Below are positions 51,117 through 64,000 of a stretch of DNA of 64,000 nt, piece after piece. The stretch is from Styela clava (lineage: Eukaryota > Chordata > Ascidiacea > Stolidobranchia > Styelidae): assembly GCF_964204865.1 (NCBI RefSeq), contig NC_135255.1:7531135-7595134 (forward strand), written 5' to 3'. Position 1 is the stretch's first letter. Each line of letters opens with the position of its first letter. The position numbers were made by a program, and so were the translations under genes. The notes under the pieces are model-generated. The model ran no database searches. It was not told the DNA's origin and saw only the letters and a list, made by a program, of their open reading frames with translations.

Positions 51117-54100
51117 GTAATTTTTATACTATGGTTCTTAAATTAAATAATGAAATGTATATGTAAAGCCTATTTACTCAGATTTTATTTATTTTCGCCA
51201 GTGAATGTATCATCACAAAAATATAGCTATTTTATCTTATAATTAAATGCATAATTATATTCTATTTCTTCCTTTTTTTAAATGAACAATTTGTTCTACG
51301 GTCGTCTTCCTACAAATCGTAAGATATCGATGGATGCTTCTGCAGGGCGTGGTTCATAGTGAAATGCACGAATAATTTCTGTATAAAAACCTTGGTTATC
51401 TATTTATTGGATAATTCAGATTAGATTGGCTTTGTGATTTCTAAATACTCTAATTTAACGTTACTGACTGCCGGCCTGAATGTTGGTGTACACTGATCTT
51501 GATAAAACATAACTGCTTAATTTTGTGCTTATATTATAGAATAGGATAGGTTTGATATTAACCAAACGAAGAAGAGAAAATCTATACAAATTATATCATA
51601 GCATAACCTCACTTAAAATTCTGATGAACATTTGATAGAAAACTTCATATATATTTGCTTCTTAGAGCCCCTGTAAAAAAATTTTTTTTTTGAATAATAA
51701 AACAAATATTTAACAATACGTAAAAATTTATACATTTTGTAAATATAGACTGTATTACTCTGTGCTTATTTTGTTGCATAAAATATCCATTCATAGTGTA
51801 CGAGCATTGTACGATCACGCTTAAATATGGGCATCCGAAGTTTGCTTACCGGGGATCAATTATTAAATTTACAGTTAATATAGATTTTCCGTTTGCCATT
51901 TTATATTATCAATCAAGTCTAGAATCAGCGAAATGTGGCATTCAATTAAAAAATGATATTTAATACACATGCTAATGTAAAATAACAGCGATTGCTCAAT
52001 AGTGCATATGGAGCCGCTAGGTATCGCCAGTGAGTTGGTAAAGTCAAAGCCCAAAAATATACCTGAAGTGAGATGACAAAGTTAGAAGTCAGAAGTGTAC
52101 GTACGTATTAATCGTTTTGCTAAGTACTGTTCTGGGTTTCTCAGAAAGCAATGGACCATCGATATCAATTTTACGTACGTGCGTGAACATTGAACGTGCT
52201 AGAAAGCAATTGTTTTTATTATTTTTTAATTTCGCCGGAATCGGATGTGATTCGACAATTTTGCGGTATATATTGTTTAAATATATACAAGAACATTTTA
52301 TTCCATCACGCTAAACAGCATTCGTCACAATTGCCATCGATGCTTTCAGCAAACTAGGTGCTCAGATGAAGTCTGATTGTTCCGCTAATGATAATATAAT
52401 AATAATAATGATATGAACTTTTTTCACTTTTTCTATTCGGTAATATCACAGATCATAAATATTGAGTAGAAATAATACATAGTGAAATATTGCAGGTTCA
52501 TATAAAATTGCATTTCAAAAGCCATTACCATTTCTTCCATTTTCTTCATCAGGCCAATTGAGTAAATTATTTTTGCGGTTTTAAGTTAATTATCATATCA
52601 CTTTGATTGCTTCGCCGTACCAGACGTTATGTCTATTACCGAACTGAAAATAGCCATTGATAGAGTGTTTAATTCAAATTATATCTACTTCGCACGACAT
52701 AAGTACACTTGTGTAAATTTCGTGAATATGTAGTTGAATTCAGTAGTAATTTATGAGCCTTCAGGGAGAGGCTACTTTCGCGTTAAAAGCACTTTAAACA
52801 CTGCAAAATAAAGATTTTATTTTCGATCTGTATAATTGAAAATAAAGCTATTTATACTCATAGGTTTGGATTGCTTTCTGCATTTATATATCTGTAATTT
52901 TAAAGTGAACTTATATGGATGATAACTAATTAAACTAGATAGATGGGTTGAAAATTGAAGTCATTTAGAACAATTTGATATTTTTAATGACGACCGAATT
53001 GCTAATCAAAAGAAATTGCATATAAGAGAGGTGGGTCGGTCAGCCATTCAACTATTTTAATATGAACGTTGCTGATGAACACAGTGGTGTCGATCGCATT
53101 ATACCTATTCTGTTGATTACCATAATATAAATATTGGACGTAACCAATTTTAAACATACTATGAAATTTGAATTCAGTTTGTCTTTGATATACTTTCACT
53201 GCATATTCATAATTGGGTAATTCATTTCAATCCCTTTACACAACTTGCTGTAAAATAAGCGAACAAAATTAGTTACCTTTATATTGGTACACACACTTCT
53301 GGAGCGCCCAGAATTGTATCCCCAATTATTATTTCGTAGTTATCACACATCATTGAACACTTACAGTTTTCATTCGATTAATGATTCATTCAATGGTTGC
53401 ACTTTTCGCTGTCTTGCAAATTTCCGGGAGTTCGTCTAATGGTTGTTTCGTAGTTCTGTGCCAATTCTGTCCAGACGATTTTATCTAGAGTGGAAATTCA
53501 TTTTTTGCCCTTCAAGTCAGATTAGGTAGGAGATATCACTCCATACAACTTGAGAGCCATAAACCTAATTATCAGGCGCCGCCACAATAGTGGGAAGTGC
53601 ATTTGGCGCCATGCCTTTTATTGGGGCAACATGGGTAGGCGTGATTGCCGAACTCTCACAATATCAATTTCGGCATTTATTTTTACCTATGTCAACTCGC
53701 AAGTAATCATGTCACCAACATCTAAGCTCGGAAATATCGCTACAAAGTCATCTTGTTCTTATAGGGTGCGCTAGTGGGTTTCCAAGATATAATTAATTAA
53801 AAATCGATGGGACTGAAAGTCGGATTTATTTGGTTGAACAAGAACAAACAAATAATCACTAGTATCATTACGTCGGCAATATTTGTTGTTGTTGGATATT
53901 TGGACAGTCTAAGCGATACATGGAATTGAAAATAAAAGTTTCCCCTCCAAGTAGTGCCACGGGGTTCATTTGCCAAGTAACTTCAGTAAAGCAAAGGTAA
54001 AGTAAAGTTCTGTTTAATAATTGAGAGCAGTGTAAAATCGCTAAGTTCAAGTTTTTGGCACTTATGTTTAAACGAGTTTAACATTGTTTGTACTACGTTA

Positions 54101-57100
54101 TTGGCCAGTGCTAATAGCCTATTTGAGTTCAACGAACCATGAAATTGCCAAAGCCGTTCGAACACTGCGTAAATGTTAAGTCTCGTTTTTGTTGCAGTGG
54201 ACAAATGGAATTCTATCAGATACTGAGAGCGCGAGTGCAAACTACTTCACTGTGATATTTTGAGTAGATGGGATTAAATCCTCATTTTTCAAAGTCTTAT
54301 TTCTCCGGACCATATTCCCACATTTCTTAAAATACAGCATCATTTCATGTCGCGCTTCAGTTCAAAATTATACGCTGGAGAGCGATTAGCGATAACACGG
54401 AACCTGTAAAGGACCTGATGAAATTTCTTATCTGTGTGCTTTTCTTTGAAAATAAGCATTTGATATTTTACATTGTACAATCGTACAACAATTAAATCAC
54501 CTTAATAAGTAATATCTTTATCAGCACTAGGCAAAACAATTTTGTCGCTGTGTTTACTTCAAACTATTAATATCACGACATACCGAACGACATAATATAC
54601 TCGAATTTGTCGTTAGTCGAGTGTAATTCGGTTTAATCTATGTATCTTGCAAATTCCTAACATTTTTATTTGGGTAACGCACCCAGACTGTATCAGTAGT
54701 TAGGTCTCAAGTGTCGCATTAACCCAAACAAATTTCCCCATTAGTAACCTTCAGAGAGGTTTAGTAAATCCTTATGGCTCATCGGGAGCAAGAATGTGGG
54801 GGCACTCACAGAGATCAATCAAGTATAATATCGTTTAGAAAAAAAAGTTCAATGCTTTCACTAGCGTACCATGTTTGCAAATCTATCCCAGATTCTAATA
54901 TGGCCAATACTTTAAACTATGTTGTCAATCGACTTTTGCAAACCTGTCAATATTGCAGGGCGTGTTTGGGTATGCAACTCTATTTTCCGAAACTCAATAT
55001 TTGCTCAATAACACGACGGAGACAAATTGGTCTTAGGTAGAATGACCCTTGGAACGAAAGTGAAATGTAATTTCAAAATACAACTTACTAATGGATATGG
55101 CATCAACTACACCCTTCTTTTAGGTCCCCTGAATGCTGATTTACGATCTTGAATATTTCCTCGTTGAAAATTGGAGTGCTATTTTATGCAACTAACATTT
55201 GTTGTTCTTCTCAGACCTGAAAATTTACGACGGTGCACGAAAAGAGATTACCTCTGTAAGATTGATTTTTAGCTGATATATTTGATTTGTAATTTGAAAA
55301 TGGAAACACGAGTGGCATTTCCTTAATTGCATTCTTATCGTCGTGAACATGTTTGCACTTACCTGCATTAGGCACGTAGTTTACTCAAAATTGCTTCACT
55401 GTATTATGGCATCAAATTACTGTGAAGGTATGGGAAAACTTTGCTCCTGTCGTTGGAAGGAAATGAAACATTAGTTTTGGCGATACTTGCGAAAAACTTG
55501 CATTGTTGTATGCGCCCGAGAATAACTGTTCAAATTACTTGGTGTAGAAAAATACCACAAGGGCTTCACAGTGTTCTATAATTTGTTTCCTAGAAAACTC
55601 GCAAAGTTTTGAAAATACATCAGGTATTTTTGAAAAAAAAAATAGGTACTCGCTAAAAGCATGTTAACGACATGGGCGTAACTACCCCGACAAGTGTTTT
55701 CCCTCACTAGATACACAAAATAGTGTCGTGTACTAACATTGGCATTGGCGCCATGTTTGAATGTTGTTAGCAACAAATTACATTGTTTTGAAATGTTCAT
55801 TTAGGTCTACCACAGCGAACATTAACATAACCTATGTGCTAAAATACATCGATCAGTACCAAAACGGAACGATCTAAAATAATACAAGACTGGAATGTTA
55901 AAGCGATGACCTTGTATGTGCATATATTCAAACTTCCAAAAGTACGAAATTGTCTCTGAACTAGCCTATACCATGCTATCAGTTTTTAAAGAAGGCGAGT
56001 AGATTATAATTAGAGTAGGTACGACAAAACTTCTGTGCCAAAGGCGGTTTCCTGGTACAATTTTTCTATTACTTGGAGCGATGCTGCCGACACAAATCTC
56101 TCGACGTGCCTTGATTTTCCTCTCCACCATGGTTCGATTTTTAGGGTTTACATTATTACCGATACATTCGTTCACCTCTATAGTCGAAATGCAAAGAATA
56201 CTTTCAAAAATATATTATCGTCAAAACCTGGTAACTCTGTTTTTTTTTTCAAAAATTATATACAATTCGCTCGCTTCCCCTTCGTTACTGATGCTTGAAA
56301 AAGTTCTCAAGCTGAGATTGTAGAGGCCTCGTCGCGATACTTCACTAGGCATTTCATATCATTACTGAGAAGTTGTTTTGTTTACTACGTGCGCATTGTG
56401 AACATGGATATCGCTGCGTACTGAACACAAGCTGTTATCTTTCGTTTTATTACACAATTTCATTGGGTAATAACTCGAAAATATCTTTATGATTTACATC
56501 ATTCGCCTCAGTAATTGATTCGACAGATAAATAACATGCGAATGAAGCTCAAACAACTTGTTTTTACCGTCGCATGACGTCACAACTGCATAGATGAGAT
56601 AACGATTAGTCATGTATTTGCAAAGCTACATATGTGTACATGTAATAAGGCTTCTTCTTCGTCAAGCTAGATAAGTGCATTTGGTTCAATATGCTTGAAG
56701 AAACTACGTGAAACTAAACTGAACAAATGAAACTGTCCCACAAACAGTAGAATATTCACATATAATTCTAAGGCTGTGAACATCATACTCTTTTGCTGTT
56801 AGATTTTAATATGAAAGCTGCAATACTGCTACCCTTATTTATTGATAATAACCATAAAAAACGGTCGATGATGAGTCGTAAAACGTGAGGAATAGTATTT
56901 GAAGAACTAATAATGAAAAGAAAGTGAAAAGCAATCGATTGTTTCAGAGTTATTTAGTACTATTGTATATATATATATATATATATTTACATACCATATT
57001 TTGAAGAACCATATGTTTTTTATTTCCAATCTTATTTTAAAATTTTATTTAACGTATTTTATATATATATATAAGTCGGGTATCATAAAATTTGTTTGAA

Positions 57101-59608
57101 ATCGTAAGAAAATTATAAATGTCTTATCATGATTTTGTAAAGGTTAGTCGGTAATTTGTAGTATTTTCTCCTTGTCGTTAAATGCTTTTGTGCAAGAACA
57201 TTTGCGTCAAGATTAACCCCAAAACTTGACATTCAACCCGTCAATTATAGGCGTTACACCACATTCTTCAACAAACAATGGCTGAACAGGTATTTTGTTA
57301 CACAGATATCTTGCGAACATATACATTTTAATAAATGAAATGTTCCGAATATATGAATTTATGATGAAAAAGCATGACTCGTTGAAAATGGTCATTACCA
57401 ACTTGAAAAATCTTTTTTCAGAATTTCGGCTGAAACTCGTAAAATTCTTATTTTTGTTGTAAATATGTAGTAGGTAAGTTCAATTCTAATGATTTCCATT
57501 GGTGTTAAGGGTGAGTTGCTAAGCACATATAAGAGCCAGCTCGGTGGAATTAAAACTGCTTTGTAATTCGCATAAAACTAAATTACTCATGTGGTAATAT
57601 TCCCGGTGTGTTTTTCTGCAACATTTGTTAATGTCTAATTGGTGTGGTCAAGGCGCGAAATTGTCTTGTTGCAAAAACCCCATAGATCCGGATAACAGAG
57701 ATTCGAGTTTTCTGTTAGAAACAACCACCTGCAGTGTTTTGTATATACATGTTTAGACAATAGCTTGTGCAAATTAATATTGTTTTATCAAAGTAATAAA
57801 AGGTTGATAAAACTAAAATAGTAACACAGTTTCATTTTTCTTACGTTTTCCTCCTGGTTCAGATTAGTTTACTCCATTTCGTAGTGGGTGGGTGATGGGT
57901 TTGGTTTGAACAAAAATGACCATTATATTCTGATATACGATATCCTGTGTCCAGCTCTAGCAACCATTCAAAGATTAACGTAATCTCCCTTGGCTTGGTC
58001 TGGATTTACTAAGCAATCATGGCAATAAATATAATCCGGATCGTTTAAGCTAATCGTGCGAATAAGAGTAAATTTTATCAAATAAAGAACCGCCAACCCT
58101 TCCTAGATTTTTTTATTCAAAATTCCGATGCCTTCAAACATCCACTATAGTTAATATTATTTATTCTATTTATCACACATTTAAACCCTGTACATGGATA
58201 TACAAAGCAGCTACTCATATACAAATGGCTTTACTATGCATAGAGAATCGTAATCTATGCAGTTCGGGCTGATTTACGCAATTTATTACATTCTTCTCGA
58301 AGGGGTAGACATGGGGACTAGAAGCCACATTTTGTACGGCAAGGCCAGCATAGTTAGGTTCCGTGTATTAGCCACATGTCATCTTGCTCAGGACGGGGAG
58401 TGGTTTCATGTTCAATGAAAATAAGACGGGAACAGTTACAAACACATGTAACATCATAGTTTGCGATTATGTTAGTGTTATCTGGATATTGAGCGATAAG
58501 ACCATGACTGAATACAAGTAGACGACGTTCAATGGTATTTCTATTTTCACACAGCTAAATTTCTGTCGGTGGCTCCCTGGCTATACTGTATATACAACTT
58601 TAACCCCAACTTATTTAATAAATGTTATAGTTCTGTCTAATTTGCGTAAAACTGACGTTTACTCAAATATTTTCTGTATTTTTCGATTTATTTTGTGACA
58701 AATTCTTTTAAAAATATAATAAATAATAAATATTAAAAAAGATGAAACGTAAAATGTAGAAAATAACAGATAAATGTAACAAAAATAGGAAACACTACGT
58801 TGTTTGCAAGTGCTATAAACAAAGCACCTTTTTATGAGGCACTTGTAAGGTAATATGTATTCTTAAATTTCAAGTTTAATTATTTCCGATTATTTTCTTT
58901 AATTGTGTAAAACAATAGTAATTACTCAAAACCCTTTTCTTAGAAAAGTAGCATGTAAACGCAAACTGCCAATAGTTTCTAAATCATCATATAAAATCAT
59001 AAAATAATATTTCTATTAGATTTCTTCGATACAAATGTAATCATTAATAGTGAAAGTAAAAAGAGAAAAATATAAACAAAATGAAACACACAGTGGTTTA
59101 TTCTTCAAGTAAAAAAGTTCATCGATTCATTGTTTGAATTCAACTAAAAATTCTGAAGTATGATGCAAAATAATTATTTGTCACCTAATGTTTGATGAGA
59201 AACTATGACAGTCAATCTATGATAAGACACAGAGGCAAGAATATTCGAACGCATTATGTTAATTTAGATGTTCTTGAGGTATGATGTCTTGTCACTCTTG
59301 TGCAAACACGCCATTTGCCAATATTTAAAATTTGTGCTGTAGTAGAATTTTATTATTCCATATTATTCGACTTTGGTTTTATGAAGTAGTTATTTTTGTG
59401 AATATATCGGGTAAGATATTCTGTTCCGTCTAAAAGACATGGTTAGATAGATCGGAAATAACTGAGCTCGAACTTTGAACTCAGTATTGTATGTTCATTT
59501 GGACATCAATTGTCTTTCTCGCCCTCACGATGATCCGTTGCTCTCCGATCAATAATATATGATCACTGAATCTATTCACAGCAATAGTTGCTATTTACGT
59601 TTTGTTTT
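51117..59608. other. Gene-poor stretch
   Basis: About 8.5 kb of AT-rich DNA without a recognisable gene or RNA. It contains a copy of the GGTACACACACTTCTGGAG repeat near 53252-53320 and short (TA)n tracts at about 56965-56985 and 57060-57072. Short ORFs here (for example at 54774 or 56035) show no domain and overlap on several frames. Confidence 0.5.
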
Positions 59609-62600
59609 TCAATGACACTCCGACAGCGAACATCCGTGTCTTGTTGGAGGCTTCTTTCCTTTGCATTCTCCTTCGCCAAGAAGTCGTCCGTGTTGACTAC
59701 GACAAATTACGTTACGGTATTTAATTCCTTTGCCACAAGATCGTGAACAAGCGCCCCATCGTCCTTCTATCCAATGTGGTTGTCCGACTTCTCGATCGCT
59801 ATATCGTCGATCAACTACCATCGGACCGGATGGAGAATTTCTTTCTGTTTTAGTAATACCACCGGATGGCGTATTATCAGGTAAACCGCTTCGTCTAGTT
59901 GTTGTTGTTGTTGTTGTCGAACAGGAGGCCACGCACGGAAGACGATCGTAAGGTTTTACTCTGGATTCACATCTGCAAAAAAGGAATGTATTAAATACTT
60001 TGTATGATGTGGTACAGTGAAAACAAACAAAATAAAAAATTATTCGTATAATCCCCAATTGCGATGCTCTGTCGATAACACTCTTGATACGCGTCATCCG
60101 CAGTATGTCAAACTCGACATGATATACAAGCGACTTTCCTTATATGGGGACAAAACACAACATATTTTGACGTTTCACGTCATCCGATTGGCATGAAAAT
60201 ACAAACTATCGGCGTTTACCGCAGGCACGCTGTTTTGAAATCAGCTAAAATAACCGAAAATAAATTTATAAGGCACCGACAAGCGCTGTTTACGATAAAT
60301 TCCGAATTATATTAAATTAGTATTGAACGCATAGTTTGTATTTAGTCTGAAAATTTTGTTATCGATTTATACTAAAATCACCTAAATGCATTTGGAAAGA
60401 TAAACTATTTACAACTTCAAACGTTTCACGTGATTCTTTAGGTCTACTATTTCTCCAGGAATGATAGTAAGTCCGTAACCAAAACAAACATGTTTTTATT
60501 GAATTTCCTATAAAACCATCGAATCGAACTCAATCAGGCTATGCTCTTGTTTACTTTAGAACAACATCACATGGCCATCTATGGGATGCGTTTCAGACGA
60601 TATATCAGTTGAAGTAATCTTGTCGTCAAAATATTTTTTCACCATTATTCATTTTTCAAATATATATCTGACGATGTTTTGACACGTCTTTTCTTAGATC
60701 AGGGAACATGAAATTTAATCAAGAAGTGCGGAAATATGTTGTATGGCGGGGTCTAAAGTTGATTTCGTTACATGCTTTTGTAGTCTACAAAACACGTCAC
60801 AGCTGAACGCCCTTTGTACTATGTTTGCGTCGGCTGTTACACAATATATACCTTTATATATTTGTAACTTGACTCTCAAATAATATTTAAGAACTACAAT
60901 GCAGGGATATTTAAAATTGGATGAAAACATACACATCGGCTCTATGCGTATCTGTCGCTTGGAGCATACAGGAAATAAACAGCTGAAGCTTTTCAAACTT
61001 TTAAAATTTTTTCCTAGTTCAATGAATCTTTACATTGTTTAGTAAATTAATGGTTCTTACATTTTATAATATTGTATTCCATTGAGAATTTTTCAATAGG
61101 ATATTAGATACTATAGATGTATTGAAAATAATATGTTACAGCGATAATTGTTTTCGCCAAAGGAAACGTGATCGTAACTGTTCATGTACCTAACCTGGCA
61201 TGCGATTGTAAAGCGATTTAAAAGCACATCATTAACACAGATCTTGCATGATTGGAATGCAGTAAAATGTTCGGATTTTCAGACGGATGTTCTTCAATAC
61301 AACTACTTATCGTAAAGAGAAACTCGCACTTCTGGTAATCACAGGCTGTGCACTTGGATTTCCGCTACCATTGTTAGCGTCTTGACCACGGAAACTAATT
61401 CCATTCAACCCAACTATGAATACATCAAAATGTAAAAACTCGATACATTTTTCCTTAAGGAAACTCGTTGTTATATTTCAAACTACTGGCGCTTAAAGGG
61501 TCGAGCACTTTCGCGACTGGTGATTTAAATCCATGACGCAATTGCGGTTCGCGAAATATTGAAAAGAGCGCCTTTACAGAGACATTTGCATTTCCTAAAC
61601 GTTTTATGATAATTTCACTAGATAAAATACTTCGGTGTTGTTCATTATAAGAATACATAACCCGGGGCTATCCATGTTGAACTTTATTAAAAAAAAAAAT
61701 GAAATAAAGCGACAAAACATTGTATTTTTGCAGGCTTCCATACAGAGCTTTTCGAACGCAATAAATTGTATCCGCCTTATATATATTCGTTATCTTATTA
61801 TATTAACATTGGCAATTATTGAATGGAAAATTTTTTCGCCGAAAAACAACAGGTTAACTTCCCGAAGTCTTCCATCTTCAAAGCGAAGGCGATCATATTA
61901 GACATTACATTTTCTTCCTGGAACGCTAATTCTAACCGGGATATTACTTTTAAAAATTGCCTCTAATTATTCACTATCCTTTGCGTTTTAGGTGACGACT
62001 CAGCCATGGTGTTCTTAAACCGATCAGTACATTTTAGAAGAAAATTAGCTTTTTGAACGCTCGGCGAACACAATGAACGCTTTGTGTTGCCAACGTTAAC
62101 CCGTGTCGCACATTCACCAGCCAATTTATTCAGGCGTGGCCGTTGCCGCGAGCAGAATGTCAATATGTAGCGCCCACAACCACAGTCTTATAGCCAGTAT
62201 GGCCTTACGCAAAATTGTAGATGATTGGTGCATTGGTACGATACGAGATTTTATCGAACCTAAATTTCATTTTTTCAAACGTTCGGAAATAATATCGTTA
62301 TCGATTTTAAAGATATATTTAATATTGTTTGCACATCATCTTCCGGTTGACCACCCGACGAGCACAATACGATATTGTTACTCATAGCGATATTTTGAAG
62401 TTTATGCAACAATCGGTTGTAAACTATCGTCCATTCACATAAACTCGGGATTATATCCAAGGTCGCAGGATTGTAAGACAAATTACACCACATCAACAGC
62501 TTATAGATCAATAGATGGTATGAAGGCTAGTGTGTCTGATAAAATTTCGTTTCGAATTTTATATTATCGTCAGCACTTGGCGATGTAATGCGGATAATTA

Positions 62601-63401
62601 AATAAGAATAAATGTACAAAAAAACATCATCTTACCCAATAGCAGAGTATAATTTGTTGTTTCTACAAGTAACTCGTCTTGTCTTCCATCCCGACCCACA
62701 TGTTCCCTTCTTTGGTCTGCATTTTGACCATCTTCCAGTTACCCATGATAATTTTTCGGGTTTTGAATATTTATCGTCAACAGGTTTTTTGATGCCATTT
62801 GTACGAGAAGGCTGTTGAATAAAAACATGGTTAGATATTGTGGCACTGACAATCGTATTATAAAAATCGTGTTGCTAGCGCGTCATCCACAACATAAAAA
62901 AACTACGTTCTAACTTACCGTTTTGGTTTTGCGTGAGCGTCCAGTGGATTTTGGCTTAGACTTGTAGTAACTGTATTTGATTCTTGGAGGTAGAATTTTT
63001 CCTTTTGTTCCAACTCCCAGGGAAAGAACTTGGATTTGGATATCGCCAATTAGATTACCGGTAATGAGAATTTTTTCCATCACTGTTCCGACTCCACTAT
63101 ATCGTATTGTGGTACCTACAATTGAAAAATGAATTTTAATAATGGACAATTCGCCAAAATTCCATAAAAAAGTACTATCGGGGAAAAACAAATTGCTTAC
63201 CATTTATGCTGATGTCTTTTTGATAAGTTGAAAGGGTGAGACCTCCGTTCAACAGATAGCGACCAGTCCAGTCTTTGATCGCGAGGTAGTTTCCGTCATG
63301 TACCTTGTTTCTGTATCCTCTTTGAACGATTTCAACGGTTGCCGCGCCCGATGGGATGGTAACAACGTCATTATATCCGTATTGTCGTTTCTTGTAGTAA
63401 C
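59609..63401 (-). CDS. ADAMTS/ADAMTS-like protein, C-terminal end (continues beyond right edge)
   Basis: Secreted extracellular-matrix protein. Exons in coding order: 63201-63401, 62919-63115, 62636-62811, 59609-59972; the first begins inside a codon, so upstream exons lie past 64000. The spacer domain starts GYYKKRQYGYNDVVTIPSGA and runs through LAIKDWTGRYLLNG and ISINGTTIRYSG to IQIQVLSLGVG, the usual ADAMTS spacer order. A basic linker (KSKPKSTGRSRKT) and two thrombospondin type-1 repeats follow: WVTGRWSKCRP...C split over exons 3-4, and HWIEGRWGACSRSCGKGIKY ending CSLSECH and a stop. A run of seven Thr (from an ACA repeat) lies between them. No protease domain is visible, so ADAMTS, ADAMTS-like and papilin-type proteins cannot be told apart here. 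Intron 3 is 2.7 kb. Confidence 0.9.
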
Positions 63402-64000
63402 CTAAAAACAAAACATTCGTTTACTAATTACTGAATTATCAATAAACCAGAAAATCACGACGAACAAATGTGGCGTGAGCCTGTTTATTAATAAAAATGT
63501 TTTTCATCTTCTAATATCAGCGAGTGGGCATGTAGTCTCCATAAGGAGTGAAACAATTTATTTTCGAAACAGGAAATTGAAAGCGACGTTGTTAATATTC
63601 ATGGAATGAAACGATTGAGAAATCCTATATTGGATATATGATATTGAATTCCAAATCAAAATATCTCAATACATTTCCATTATGATATGTTATATCACGG
63701 CTCGTCGTCTATTTTAAGATGGTAATGCTAACCTTTATGTGATATGTATGGACTAGAAAGCGTGACCTTTGCTATAAAAAGAAGTGCAAACCGGTACATT
63801 TTGTATAAATATGGAATGGTTTAAAATACATAATTTGCATCCGCAAAAGATCCTTTCTGGTTGTAATTTAATTTACTAAAAATCGTGTACGCTTTCTGCA
63901 ACGAATATTTGCAAATTTTTGCTAGATTTAGTTACGCATGACGTCTTATATGGCTTCCGCACTCGAAAAGGCAGCATCAAAGACCCCGCGGAGAATTATT
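63402..64000 (-). other. Intron of the ADAMTS-type gene, right edge
   Basis: No upstream exon of the gene was recognised in these 600 bases on the minus strand; the gene must continue beyond the window. Confidence 0.5.

Overview
The window is AT-rich nuclear DNA from an animal. Every protein gene is split by GT-AG introns. The recognisable genes are metazoan: ribosomal protein eL30, PDIA6, a gamma-butyrobetaine dioxygenase-like enzyme, calcyphosin-like protein, Out-at-first (OAF), a tetraspanin, and the C-terminal end of an ADAMTS or ADAMTS-like protein. There is also a U5 spliceosomal RNA gene. The mix of small introns, dispersed genes and many hAT-type MITEs fits an invertebrate deuterostome; a tunicate is plausible, but that is a low-confidence guess. 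No operon-like arrangement is visible. The genes are ordinary housekeeping or cell-surface loci on both strands and do not form one pathway.

Layout. 554-1131 (+): last two exons of RPL30. 2976-8924 (-): complete PDIA6 in 11 exons (437 codons), plus a twelfth, diverged exon that looks like a mutually exclusive alternative to exon 3. 8925-14673: repeat-rich intergenic DNA holding a broken hAT transposase and a SWIM zinc-finger fragment. 14674-19318 (+): BBOX1/TMLHE-family dioxygenase, 10 exons, with one anomalous splice donor and a MITE close to a splice acceptor. 19590-20357: hAT element with perfect target-site duplication. 20459-22288 (-): complete CAPSL, 208 aa. About 24216-24334 (+): U5 snRNA. 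25156-25451: hAT MITE with perfect target-site duplication. 25929-34974 (+): complete OAF, 285 aa, with long introns. 35933-36512: another hAT element. 38677-45024: three-level nest of mobile elements. 47606-49977 (+): tetraspanin with an unusually long cytoplasmic tail. 49978-59608: gene-poor, with one unplaced candidate exon. 59609-63401 (-): ADAMTS-type spacer plus two thrombospondin type-1 repeats; the gene continues past the right edge.

Two structures stand out. First, PDIA6 has two exons that encode the same half of its first thioredoxin domain. They share intron phases, so either can be used alone, but using both shifts the frame. Second, 39995-44340 is a large inverted repeat made of five copies of a module of about 0.8 kb. 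Each module has a hairpin head, three tandem units of about 290 bp, a TAA-rich tract and (in most) a hairpin tail. The palindrome sits inside a hAT element with a perfect 8-bp target duplication, and that element sits inside a second hAT element. The module architecture resembles non-autonomous Helentron (HINE/DINE-like) elements, but the assignment is inference.
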